From contig JBNKKR010000004.1 of assembly GCA_050291935.1 (NCBI GenBank), forward strand, positions 66,746-130,745: 64,000 nt of DNA, given 5' to 3'. Under the pieces are notes generated by a model. It saw nothing but the letters and a program-made list of their open reading frames with translations. It was not told where the DNA came from and made no database searches. The stretch comes from Desulfocapsa sp050291935 (GTDB taxonomy: Bacteria; Desulfobacterota; Desulfobulbia; Desulfobulbales; Desulfocapsaceae). Positions 26,083 through 34,141 of the stretch are shown piece by piece. A program made the position numbers and the translations under genes. The number at the start of each line of letters is the position of its first letter. Position 1 is the stretch's first letter.

Positions 26083-27980
26083 AGATAATTTTTGGTGTTG
26101 CAGCCATCGAAATATTGTTGCTATCGATGTTGGTTTTTAGTGGTATGCGTTATTTGTCTAACTCGAACAAAGACCAGCTTTATGATAGAGCACATACTTC
26201 CGCTAAACTGTTTGCGACCATGACCACCGATCCAGTGGTGGCAATGGATCTTGCAACGCTGGATGAGCTGGTTGAAAAGGCGGTGACCAATCCCGGAATT
26301 GTCTATATCCGAGTTATTCATTACTGCGGGGAATTGCTGGCGGAAAAAGGTGATGAAGAGGCATTAAAACGACCATTTAGTGCTGATAAAGATGTCGGTT
26401 CGGTTAATGATGGCACCTTTGATGTGGCGCAGGATATTTTCTTGAATGGGAAGAGTTTTGGACGAGTTGAACTGGGCTGGTCTACTACATTTTACGAAAG
26501 TCTTCTCCATGAAGCAGCGAGTTATATGCTCAGTGTGGCATTGATTGAAGTGCTACTTGTCGGAATTTTTGGATATATTCTAGGGCGAGTGTTAACGGCT
26601 CAGTTAACTTCTCTTCAAGAGGGTGCAAGACGGGTGTCAAATGGTGAATTTGGTTATGCCATTGAGGTGCGAGGAGAAGACGAACTTGCAGATACTGCTA
26701 TCTGTTTTAATGCCATGTCAAAGGCCTTACAAGGCTATGCTACTGATTTGAAAAATGCCAAGGATTATGCTGAAGTAAAGCGCATTCAGGCCGAGAATTT
26801 GCTGCAAAAGGCAGTGGAGAGTCTGCCCCATGGCGTGATTATCACCGATGAAAATAACAAAATTATGCATATTAATCAGGCGTTTGCCGATATTTATTCG
26901 CTAAATGCGGAGGAATTGTCGAAGATGGAGACCTGTGAAGATGTGCGCCGAGCGTTAACCCCAGTAGGCGAAGAAGCATTTGTTTGCACATCTCACTCCT
27001 CTTCCGAATCTATTCCCATGACAAAATTGAATAACGGTCGCTGCGTATTGCACAGTTATCAAGCCTTGGCAAGTGGTGGTGCCGTTTGGGTGGATACCGA
27101 TATTACAAATCTGGTTGAGGTTGAAGAGAGGAATCGAAAGCTTGAGCGTGAATTATTACACGTTCAAAAAATGGAATCCATAGGAACCTTGGCAGGTGGT
27201 ATTGCCCATGAGATCAACACGCCAATTCAGTATATCGGTGACAACCTGCAATTTATCGGTGATTCCATTGATGAAGTAATGAATTTGCTCACCGGATATG
27301 AGGCCCTCGCTGGAGAAGCTGAATTAAAAAATGCATCTTCAGGCCTAATGCAACAATTTAAGGCCCAGGCAGAAGATGCCGATTTGGAGTTTTTGCGTGC
27401 TGAGATGCCATCCGCGGTGGGACAATCCCTGGCCGGGATTGAGCAGGTTTCAAGGATTGTTCTGGCCATGAAGGAATTTGCCCATCCCAGTTCCAAAGAG
27501 AAAACCTTAGTTGACATTAATCGTGTTATTGAACGGGCACTTGTTATTTGTAGCAACGAGTTTAAGACTGTAGCGGAAATTACATTACATTTGGCTGCGG
27601 ATATCCCACCTATACTTGCCCATGAGGGTGATCTGAATCAGCTTATTTTAAATTTGGTAGTCAATGCCGCCTATGCGATACGTGAGAAAAGTAAGGAAAT
27701 GGGGCGAATTGATGTAACAACTAAGCAATTACCCCAACAGATTTTACTGACTGTGAAAGATGATGGTTGTGGCATCCCCAAAGAGTTTCTTGATCGTGTT
27801 TTCGATCCATTTTTCACCACCAAAGAGGTGGGCAAAGGGAGCGGACAAGGGCTTGCTCTCTGTTATGATATCGTCGTGAATAAACATGGTGGTAAAATTG
27901 ACGTGGAATCAGTAGTAGGTGATGGCACCACGTTTCGGGTTGTGCTACCTTCTTCCAGTGGTGATTCAAAAGCCAAATAA
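26067..27980 (+). CDS. Membrane sensor histidine kinase (HAMP-PAS-HisKA-HATPase)
   Basis: 637 residues from GTG 26067, with GGAGA upstream. Layout: membrane helix at 6-28, periplasmic domain to about 150, second membrane helix (SVALIEVLLVGIFGYILGRV), HAMP (LQEGARRVSNGEFGYAIEVR), PAS (AVESLPHGVIITDENNKIMH), H-box with the phospho-accepting His in GTLAGGIAHEINTPIQY, N box (LILNLVVNAAYAI), G1 (VKDDGCGIPKEF), and G2 (GSGQGLALCYDIV). All catalytic boxes look intact. The start lies inside the PhnD-like gene, so the binding protein is the probable input partner. No response regulator adjoins. Confidence 0.9.
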   Translation: MSFRLKIIFGVAAIEILLLSMLVFSGMRYLSNSNKDQLYDRAHTSAKLFATMTTDPVVAMDLATLDELVEKAVTNPGIVYIRVIHYCGELLAEKGDEEALKRPFSADKDVGSVNDGTFDVAQDIFLNGKSFGRVELGWSTTFYESLLHEAASYMLSVALIEVLLVGIFGYILGRVLTAQLTSLQEGARRVSNGEFGYAIEVRGEDELADTAICFNAMSKALQGYATDLKNAKDYAEVKRIQAENLLQKAVESLPHGVIITDENNKIMHINQAFADIYSLNAEELSKMETCEDVRRALTPVGEEAFVCTSHSSSESIPMTKLNNGRCVLHSYQALASGGAVWVDTDITNLVEVEERNRKLERELLHVQKMESIGTLAGGIAHEINTPIQYIGDNLQFIGDSIDEVMNLLTGYEALAGEAELKNASSGLMQQFKAQAEDADLEFLRAEMPSAVGQSLAGIEQVSRIVLAMKEFAHPSSKEKTLVDINRVIERALVICSNEFKTVAEITLHLAADIPPILAHEGDLNQLILNLVVNAAYAIREKSKEMGRIDVTTKQLPQQILLTVKDDGCGIPKEFLDRVFDPFFTTKEVGKGSGQGLALCYDIVVNKHGGKIDVESVVGDGTTFRVVLPSSSGDSKAK

Positions 27981-28153
27981 ACAACACTGCTTTTTAATTT
28001 TCTTATTTCTTTACTCCCTCCGTCGAAAGGATAACACGTCAACGTTGCGTGTTTGCCCCTTTATCGATTATATGTACTGGTAGCTTTTCAGAGTTGTTTT
28101 GTTATGTCCTTGAATGTCATTGTATATAAGCCAATTCCATTAGGTTCTATTCC

Positions 28154-29827
28154 ATGAAAAATTTTTTTTGCAGCAAAGATTGTCCTGATCTTTGTGGTGT
28201 GCGTGTCGAGTCTGCTGGCGGGAAGTATTCTTTTTCGGGAGTGCCGGAAAAATGGTCTGAACCTGGATTTGTCTGTGCAAAATTTAAGCTTTTTGCGAAG
28301 AGAGAGATTGATAATGGGTTGCAATCTTGGCAGCTTGAGGGCGGTAAAAGAAACTCTTTTGCCTCCGATGCGGACGCCTTGCGGGCCCTTGCCGATTTTT
28401 TAGAGTCGTATCGTGACAAAAAAATACTTTTTTCAAGAGGGTCAGGCAGTCTTGCCTACAATATGGTGTGTTGGGATATACTCTTTTCCGGTTTTGAAAA
28501 TTGCTGGGGGGTTGCAGGAGATCCTTGCATGGCAACGGGATGTGACGCCGATGAAATGGATTTTGGCATATTGGCCAATCCGGAGATTACTGATCTCGAA
28601 CATGCGGATACAATTTTCTTATTTGGGAAAAATGCGGCTGCAACGAGTCAACATTTGTATGCGTATTTGAAAAAGTTAAAGAAGAAAGGAAAGAAAATCG
28701 TCTATATCGATCCCATACGAACCAAAACAGCGGAGCTTGCGGATAGATACATAATGATACGGCCTGGTTGTGATGGTGTACTGGCCTGTGCAGCGCTCAC
28801 AGCCCTGCAGTATGAGAACGAGCATGAGACCGGTGTGTTATTGGAACGGGCAGGAGTGAGTGAGGACGATTTTAACTATCTGCTGGCCTGTTTACAAAAC
28901 GGAAGAACTGCCATAATTAAAGGATGCAGCTCCCAGCGTTACGATAATGGTTTGAACGTATATCGTTGGCTGAACCGGCTGGCTGTAAAAACTGGCAATG
29001 TTGAACTTCTCTACTTTACGCATCCTTCAAAGCGCTACTGGGAAAAACCGGGGATTTCTTTTCAAAATAAGATCAGACTGGATCAAATCCCACAAGCCCT
29101 TGCCGATGGTGAATTTGACCTTTTTGTCAATGTGGCTGCCAATCCGGCTATGACCCACCCGGACGGTAACACTTGGGAAACAGGACTTCAGCGAACAAAG
29201 GTCTTGGTAATTGATACCAACGATTCTAAAACTGCCAGTCATGCCGATTTTTTTCTAAAAGTCGGTGGAATGTTTTCCCAGAGTGATTTTATGGGAAGTT
29301 ACTTTTTTAGCCACAGATATTCTCGTGAGGGCTTGACTGAAGAGCTAAGCGATGTCGCGGCTTCAAAAATTTTGGCTGATAAGCTTGGTCTTGCAATGCA
29401 ACTCAAAGAGGAAAAAGACCTTGAACGCTTGCAAGGACAACAAAGAGAGTATAAGGCGTCAGCCTTATCCTTAACAATGCCCGAGGTCAGTGAAAAATTT
29501 CAGCTTCTCACCCTTTCCCATGAAAAGTATCTTAATTCTCAAATTCTTCCCGGCATGGAGCAAGGTCTGCAGGTCATCCATATCAACAGCAGCGATGCCA
29601 AGAGACTTGGAATAAGCACTGGAGAGGATGTCAAGGTTTCCGGGTCTGTTGGAGCGTTTGTTGCGGAAGCCTTGGTGACAGATAAGGTTGTAGCTGGAAC
29701 GGTAATGTGTTGGAAGAATATTCCAATGAAGGAGTCTATTTGCAACTGTGCTATCCCGAGTAAGGTAACAGATTCCGGTTCCGGGCTTTCGTACTATACA
29801 ACTTTTGTTGATCTGAGAAAGTGTTAG
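28154..29827 (+). CDS. Molybdopterin oxidoreductase family protein, short form, with [4Fe-4S] site
   Basis: 557 residues, shorter than typical formate dehydrogenase or nitrate reductase subunits (700-1000). The N-terminal cluster motif is CSKDCPDLC...GFVCAK (C6, C10, C14 and C41). The family-typical MGD regions follow: GSGSLAYNM, GDPCMATGCDADEMDFG, LFGKNAAATSQHLY, YIDPIRTKTAELADRYIMIRPGCDG, and the C-terminal dinucleotide-binding region with INSSDAKRLGISTGEDV. There is no twin-arginine signal, so it is probably cytoplasmic. The substrate is unknown. No electron-transfer subunit is adjacent; it stands alone between the kinase and the dcw cluster. Confidence 0.85.
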   Translation: MKNFFCSKDCPDLCGVRVESAGGKYSFSGVPEKWSEPGFVCAKFKLFAKREIDNGLQSWQLEGGKRNSFASDADALRALADFLESYRDKKILFSRGSGSLAYNMVCWDILFSGFENCWGVAGDPCMATGCDADEMDFGILANPEITDLEHADTIFLFGKNAAATSQHLYAYLKKLKKKGKKIVYIDPIRTKTAELADRYIMIRPGCDGVLACAALTALQYENEHETGVLLERAGVSEDDFNYLLACLQNGRTAIIKGCSSQRYDNGLNVYRWLNRLAVKTGNVELLYFTHPSKRYWEKPGISFQNKIRLDQIPQALADGEFDLFVNVAANPAMTHPDGNTWETGLQRTKVLVIDTNDSKTASHADFFLKVGGMFSQSDFMGSYFFSHRYSREGLTEELSDVAASKILADKLGLAMQLKEEKDLERLQGQQREYKASALSLTMPEVSEKFQLLTLSHEKYLNSQILPGMEQGLQVIHINSSDAKRLGISTGEDVKVSGSVGAFVAEALVTDKVVAGTVMCWKNIPMKESICNCAIPSKVTDSGSGLSYYTTFVDLRKC

Positions 29828-29867
29828 ATGATTGCCCGAGAATGCAATTTCCGTCCATTTCTTTGTT

Positions 29868-29928
29868 GAACCCGGAAAAGTTATCCTGGGAATAGCGTCT
29901 GGATGCCCCTGGTAATTTTTCCGGGTTC
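29868..29928. repeat. 61-base inverted repeat after the molybdopterin protein gene
   Basis: GAACCCGGAAAA (29868-29879) and TTTTCCGGGTTC (29917-29928) are perfect 12-base complements. The loop can extend the stem partly (TTATCCTGGG with CCCCTGGTAA). It begins 40 bases after the stop at 29827. There is no trailing T-run, so it may be a transcript-end structure, a weak terminator or a palindromic element. Confidence 0.5.
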
Positions 29929-30319
29929 GCCTTGACCTGAACGAACATAAAACCATCCCGGTAAATATGTTTCGTTTTATCCTGTAACCGACTTACAGAT
30001 AAAGCACTTCCACCCTCAAAGGGTACTAACAAGAGTATCGACTTGCCGTTTTTTACCGCTCTTAGTAATTTCCCACCACTTTGCGCCACAATCAATTTTT
30101 TTTCGTAAAAAATAGGATTTTATCTATTCCTCTGTAAGCTCGTTTAATATCAGGGCCTTTAAGCGATTATTGGCCAATTTCTCTCCTGCAGTATCAAAAT
30201 GTGATTGCGCTCAATAAGCACTATGGGTTGTGGTTTTGTCCACGTATTACCCCCGTATGATGTACTCTATGTTGTTTCATGTATTTCTCTCTAACTTCCT
30301 ATTGTTCCATTGAAAAAGC
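29929..30319. other. Intergenic region upstream of the dcw promoter
   Basis: About 390 bases with no gene I can support. A reverse open frame (29751-30095, 114 codons) runs across it into the 3' end of the molybdopterin gene but has no recognisable domain and no clear ribosome-binding site. The AT-rich right half leads into the dcw promoter. Confidence 0.4.
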
Positions 30320-30349
30320 TTGACATTGGATTTGCTTCTGATGTACAAA
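30320..30349 (+). promoter_or_regulatory. Probable sigma-70 promoter of the dcw cluster
   Basis: A consensus -35 box TTGACA (30320-30325) is followed after 18 bases by TACAAA (30344-30349) as a weak -10. Immediately downstream are the MraZ-type repeats. No other good promoter is seen before mraZ. Confidence 0.55.
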
Positions 30350-30358
30350 AATATGGAT

Positions 30359-30384
30359 AAGTGGAGTAAAGTGGTACAAAGTGG
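30359..30384 (+). promoter_or_regulatory. MraZ-binding repeats (three AAGTGG boxes, 10-base period)
   Basis: AAGTGG occurs at 30359-30364, 30369-30374 and 30379-30384, exactly ten bases apart, just upstream of mraZ. MraZ proteins are known to bind direct repeats of a GTGG/TGGG core with 10-base spacing in their own promoter and repress the dcw operon. The period, position and neighbouring mraZ make this a firm inference. Confidence 0.8.
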
Positions 30385-30398
30385 ATGCAGGTTGGCGG

Positions 30399-30869
30399 AT
30401 GAGTGAGTCGAGAACCATAAAAAGCAGATTTAGAAGCAAGTCTGAACACAGTCTGGATGGCAAAGGGCGTTTGAATTTGCCAAGCCGGTTTCGGGATGTG
30501 TTGAGTCAATTTGGTTCAAATATGTTGATCCTTGCGCCCTGGAAAGAACATCTGCGCATTTACCCGCTTTCTGAATGGGAAATTATGGAAGATCGACTTA
30601 TGGATCAGGTGAAAGAACAACCTCATCTGGCAGGGTTTATCCGTATGGTTTTGTCCGGTGCAACGGACTGTAAAACAGATAAGCAAGGACGTTTGTTGCT
30701 TCCTGTTTCCTTACGCAATGAAGTTGAGATGGGGAAAGAAGTAATCCTCACCGGTATGCGGGACTGGATCGAGATTTGGGATAAATCGGTCTGGGAAAAT
30801 GAAATGGAGAGTACCCGTAAGACTTTTGACACGCTGGATGAAGGGCTTGCAAAACTGGGTATCCTATGA
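30399..30869 (+). CDS. mraZ: Transcriptional regulator MraZ
   Basis: 156 residues from ATG 30399; a GTG at 30381 extends the frame but lies inside the third MraZ box. The two AbrB-like double-psi halves are visible: FRSKSEHSLDGKGRLNLPSRFR (residues about 9-30) and GATDCKTDKQGRLLLPVSLR (about 84-104), each with the DxxGR.. motif. It forms a ring-shaped oligomer that binds the upstream repeats and controls the division cluster. Its stop overlaps the rsmH start (ATGA). Confidence 0.95.
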   Translation: MSESRTIKSRFRSKSEHSLDGKGRLNLPSRFRDVLSQFGSNMLILAPWKEHLRIYPLSEWEIMEDRLMDQVKEQPHLAGFIRMVLSGATDCKTDKQGRLLLPVSLRNEVEMGKEVILTGMRDWIEIWDKSVWENEMESTRKTFDTLDEGLAKLGIL

Positions 30870-31768
30870 GCCAGAACAAGCTGGAGGTGGCACAGATACA
30901 TTGCCCCGTCCTACTTGATGCGTGTGTCTCGTTTTTGAATCCCCAATCCAGCAGGGTCTATATGGATGGAACCATGGGTCTTGGTGGGCATAGCGAGGCA
31001 ATTTTGCAGGCCAGCTCTCCAGATGGAAAACTTATCGCCTTTGATTGGGATGCGGCGGCCATACAAAAAGCGCAGCAGCGTTTGGCAAGCTATGGCAATC
31101 GGCTGACAATTGTAAGGCGAAATTTCTCTGAAATTGAGGAAGGCTTGGCAGAGTGCGGAACTGAGAAGGTGGACGGGATCTTGATAGATATAGGTCTTTC
31201 TTCTTTGCAGCTTGATATCGGTGGCAGGGGCTTTAGTTTTTTACGGGATGAACCGCTGGATATGCGGATGGATACGCGAAAAAAACGTACCGCAGCATGG
31301 ATACTCGCCAACTGTTCTGAGAAAGAGCTGGCCGATATTTTTTTTTATTATGGTGAGGAGAAACAGGCGAGAAGGATTGCTTCCTTTGTCGCAAGTGAGC
31401 GCAAGATAAAGCCCATTAAGACGTCTAAACAGTTGGCAGAGCTTGTCGCAAAGGCTGTGCCAAAGCGGTTTCAACCCAAAAAGAAGCATGTGGCGACGTT
31501 AGTCTTTCAGGCGCTTAGAATAGCGGTCAATACTGAGCTTGAAAACCTCGCAACAATTTTAGATAAAGCAGCGTATCACCTCTCCTCTGGGAGTAGATTT
31601 TGTGTCATTTCTTTTCACTCCTTAGAAGATAGGTTGGTAAAAAGAAAATTTAAAGAAAATAAAGAGTTAAGAGTGCTAACAAAGAAGCCGATTATGGCTT
31701 CCAAAGAGGAAATGGATACAAATCCACGATCACGCAGCGCTCGTCTGCGAGTAGCTGAAAAAGTTTGA
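30866..31768 (+). CDS. rsmH: 16S rRNA m4C1402 methyltransferase RsmH (MraW)
   Basis: 300 residues, normal length. SAM-binding region YMDGTMGLGGHSEAILQ (about 31-47), LIAFDWDAAAI, and GILIDIGLSSLQLD; the family-specific RGFSFLRDEPLDMRMD, KPKK-like QPKKKHVATLVFQALRIAVN, and FCVISFHSLEDRLVKRKFK are all present. It methylates N4 of C1402 in 16S rRNA. It is coupled by four-base overlap to mraZ and followed by ftsL. Confidence 0.97.
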   Translation: MSQNKLEVAQIHCPVLLDACVSFLNPQSSRVYMDGTMGLGGHSEAILQASSPDGKLIAFDWDAAAIQKAQQRLASYGNRLTIVRRNFSEIEEGLAECGTEKVDGILIDIGLSSLQLDIGGRGFSFLRDEPLDMRMDTRKKRTAAWILANCSEKELADIFFYYGEEKQARRIASFVASERKIKPIKTSKQLAELVAKAVPKRFQPKKKHVATLVFQALRIAVNTELENLATILDKAAYHLSSGSRFCVISFHSLEDRLVKRKFKENKELRVLTKKPIMASKEEMDTNPRSRSARLRVAEKV

Positions 31769-31780
31769 GTGAGGCCCGAT

Positions 31781-32155
31781 ATGAATGGTAATCCATCAAT
31801 CCATACTGTGATCCCATGTGCAAATGGATTCGCTGTACGAAGCAAACAATGCACGAAGCGGAGTTTTCCTGTGCCCGGTGGAAAACGTTTTTTTAAGGTT
31901 GCGATAAAGCTGTTGTGCGCGGGGGGTATTGTGTTGGGGGCTTCTACTTTATGGCTGGGGCACAGTATTAACCGGGTTGATGAACAGATCAGCAAGATAG
32001 AGTTGCAGAAAGAACAGCTGCTCAATGCCAATATTCTGATGCGGGCCAAAAAGGCGGCTCTATTTTCTAAAGAAACAGTTGCTGATATGGCTGGTGATCA
32101 ACTTGCCATCCATAATCCAGATAAGCAGCTACAATATAAACACCTTAGAGAGTAG
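31781..32155 (+). CDS. ftsL: Cell division protein FtsL-like
   Basis: 124 residues from ATG 31781 (GAGG upstream), preferred to GTG 31769. One membrane span near residues 42-62 (LLCAGGIVLGASTLWLGHSI) is followed by a short periplasmic coiled coil (INRVDEQISKIELQKEQLLNANILM) and then LFSKETVADMAGDQLAI. Size, topology and position between rsmH and the ftsI homologue identify it; sequence similarity in this family is always low. FtsL normally binds FtsB and activates the FtsWI pair, which makes its presence beside a motif-less FtsI notable. Confidence 0.8.
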   Translation: MNGNPSIHTVIPCANGFAVRSKQCTKRSFPVPGGKRFFKVAIKLLCAGGIVLGASTLWLGHSINRVDEQISKIELQKEQLLNANILMRAKKAALFSKETVADMAGDQLAIHNPDKQLQYKHLRE

Positions 32156-32224
32156 GTGTTGTTTAGCGTAGTATAAGAATCGCCTCTGCAAAAAAGGTGT
32201 GATACAGATGTAGAGTTTGCTGCC

Positions 32225-34123
32225 ATGGCCAGAAGATCACGTTTGAAAACAAAAGCGACGGCGAAACGCTGGCCACCTTTTTTGTTGATCATTCTCTTGT
32301 TGCTGACAGTTGGTGCTGCCGTAGTCCGGCTGTATCAGCGCCAACTGATCAATCTTGTTGAAGTTTGGAAGGGAAGTTTCGAGGAACCGGTGGTAATCAC
32401 CGCGGATGGTCTGCGGGGGACAATATTTGACCGGAACTACAAGGAACTTGCACAAACCCTGGAACGAGTATCCCTTTATGCTAGACCTCGGGAGGTGATC
32501 AATATCCCACAAGCTGCTGAAAAACTTTCGCCAATATTGGGAATAAGTGAATCTGAAATTGTTGCCAATTTAGAACATGATTCGCATCTGGTTTGGTTAG
32601 GTCGTGATATTGACCAGGCTGATGAAGAGTTGGTGACGGATCTTCATATTCCAGGTGTTTACTTTCATCGGGAGTTCGCAAGGAGTTATCCTGCTCAAGA
32701 ACAGGCTTCGCGGTTGATAGGCTATTCCGAAAACGATAGGGGGCTGGCTGGAGTAGAGTACCATTATGATCGTTTGCTCAATCAGGATGTTGTGAGGCAG
32801 GCAGATCTGCCATTCATTGACCTGGAAGGTTTGGAACAAACCAAGAGAAATGGACATGATCTGGTTCTGACCCTGGATATGAAAATCCAGGCCATCCTTG
32901 AGGAGTATGTTGCACGTCAAGGCCGGAAAATGGGTGATGGAAAAATTGCCTCGCTTTTGGTCAATGCGGAGGATGGCAGAATTATCGCGGGAGCCAATTA
33001 TCCAGGTTACAACCTTGGGAGTGTGTGGCAGGATGATCAGGATCTTTTTGGCTCCCTCTTTTTTACACCCATGTTAATTCCTCAAAAAGTGCGTGATTTT
33101 TTTCTTACTGCAGCGCAGTTGCAACAGGGGTGGGAACAAGACAAACAGGTATATCCCTGGAGTATTGCTTCTCGGACCATGGACTATGCAACTCAGATTA
33201 GACTTTGGGACAGGCTTGAACTTGTAACAGAGGTGGATGTGGATTTTGCAGGTGGGAGTAAGAAGAGAGAAGCAAGCGTCCAGTTTGTTGATTGTGTACC
33301 ACAGCAGGAATGTGGGACCGTTCCAAGAACAGCAACACCGCTGAACATTGCACTTGCCATTACCCATCTTGTAAATGGTGGGCACAAGGTGCGGCTACAT
33401 ATTCTGGACCGTATTATTGATAGGGGCAGTCACAATGAGTTTTTGTATAACAGCTTTAAAGAAAAAGGCCAGGCGCGCCACGTCCTTCCATCTCTTGTTT
33501 CAGAAGAGTTACGCGCGTCACTGAAACAAAACGGACAGCGTGGTGTGCTCGATTCTTTTACCCTTGCAGGAGATTCAGTGTCGCTTATACCCGAGTATTC
33601 GGGTGGAAAATATGTGTGCGACTCCATGGCAGTTACGGTGATCACTGGAGTAAAACCCGAGCTTGTACTTCTAATGGCGTCAAGGCAACATATGGCTGGC
33701 CCAATAGAACATCCAGATTCTGGCGCAGAGCTGTTGGTAAAAGAAATAAACACGGTGCTTCCTTCAATGGTGTCTCTGCATCAGGTGTACCACACCATTG
33801 CCGATATGGTAGAAGCACCTGCAGTGGAAGATAAAAACTTTCACCTGGATATAGAAAAACAGGGCAACTCTTCCAAAGCACTGGAAAAAGAGCTTGAAAC
33901 TCATCTCAATGTAATGCCAGAACTTGAGGGGTACAGCTTGCGCAAGGCTTTGCGTTATTTGCAGCAAAATGAGGTTGTTATACGAATCAGTGGGAGTGGC
34001 CATATCGTGAGTCAAGAGCCCGCAGCTGGTGAAAAACTTTCCAAAGGCAGTGTCGTTTATTTGGAACTCGCTTCTGATGTAAGCGTTGAAAACGTAAGAA
34101 AGCGTGTTGCAGCGCAGGAATGA
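32225..34123 (+). CDS. ftsI: FtsI/PBP3 homologue without transpeptidase motifs (pseudo-transpeptidase), with PASTA domain
   Basis: 632 residues. Intact parts: basic N-terminus, membrane anchor (19-36), pedestal (LRGTIFDRNYKELAQTLERV, 63-82; GYSENDRGLAGVEYHYDRLL, 166-185), transpeptidase fold landmarks (LLVNAEDGRIIAGANYPGYN, 244-263; TPLNIALAITHLVNGG, 371-386) and a C-terminal PASTA domain (about 565-615). Lost parts: the SxxK box reads KVRD at 288-291, the segment holding SxN is deleted (only about 70 residues separate the two landmarks), and KTG reads DSV at 450-452. No acyl-serine can form. The frame is open and full length, so this is a diverged protein rather than a broken gene. It could act as a divisome scaffold. 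Confidence 0.9.
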   Translation: MARRSRLKTKATAKRWPPFLLIILLLLTVGAAVVRLYQRQLINLVEVWKGSFEEPVVITADGLRGTIFDRNYKELAQTLERVSLYARPREVINIPQAAEKLSPILGISESEIVANLEHDSHLVWLGRDIDQADEELVTDLHIPGVYFHREFARSYPAQEQASRLIGYSENDRGLAGVEYHYDRLLNQDVVRQADLPFIDLEGLEQTKRNGHDLVLTLDMKIQAILEEYVARQGRKMGDGKIASLLVNAEDGRIIAGANYPGYNLGSVWQDDQDLFGSLFFTPMLIPQKVRDFFLTAAQLQQGWEQDKQVYPWSIASRTMDYATQIRLWDRLELVTEVDVDFAGGSKKREASVQFVDCVPQQECGTVPRTATPLNIALAITHLVNGGHKVRLHILDRIIDRGSHNEFLYNSFKEKGQARHVLPSLVSEELRASLKQNGQRGVLDSFTLAGDSVSLIPEYSGGKYVCDSMAVTVITGVKPELVLLMASRQHMAGPIEHPDSGAELLVKEINTVLPSMVSLHQVYHTIADMVEAPAVEDKNFHLDIEKQGNSSKALEKELETHLNVMPELEGYSLRKALRYLQQNEVVIRISGSGHIVSQEPAAGEKLSKGSVVYLELASDVSVENVRKRVAAQE

Positions 34124-34141
34124 AGCAGAAGGTAGGGATAG

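Noticed and set aside
29751..30095. 114-codon reverse open frame after the molybdopterin gene
   Set aside because: It overlaps the gene on the other strand, includes the palindrome, has no ribosome-binding site and no recognisable family.
30381..30398. GTG start for mraZ
   Set aside because: It lies within the third MraZ box; the ATG at 30399 gives the usual MraZ length.
32225..34123. ftsI homologue as an ordinary pseudogene
   Set aside because: The frame is uninterrupted over 632 codons, with conserved membrane anchor, pedestal, fold landmarks and PASTA domain; only catalytic motifs are altered.
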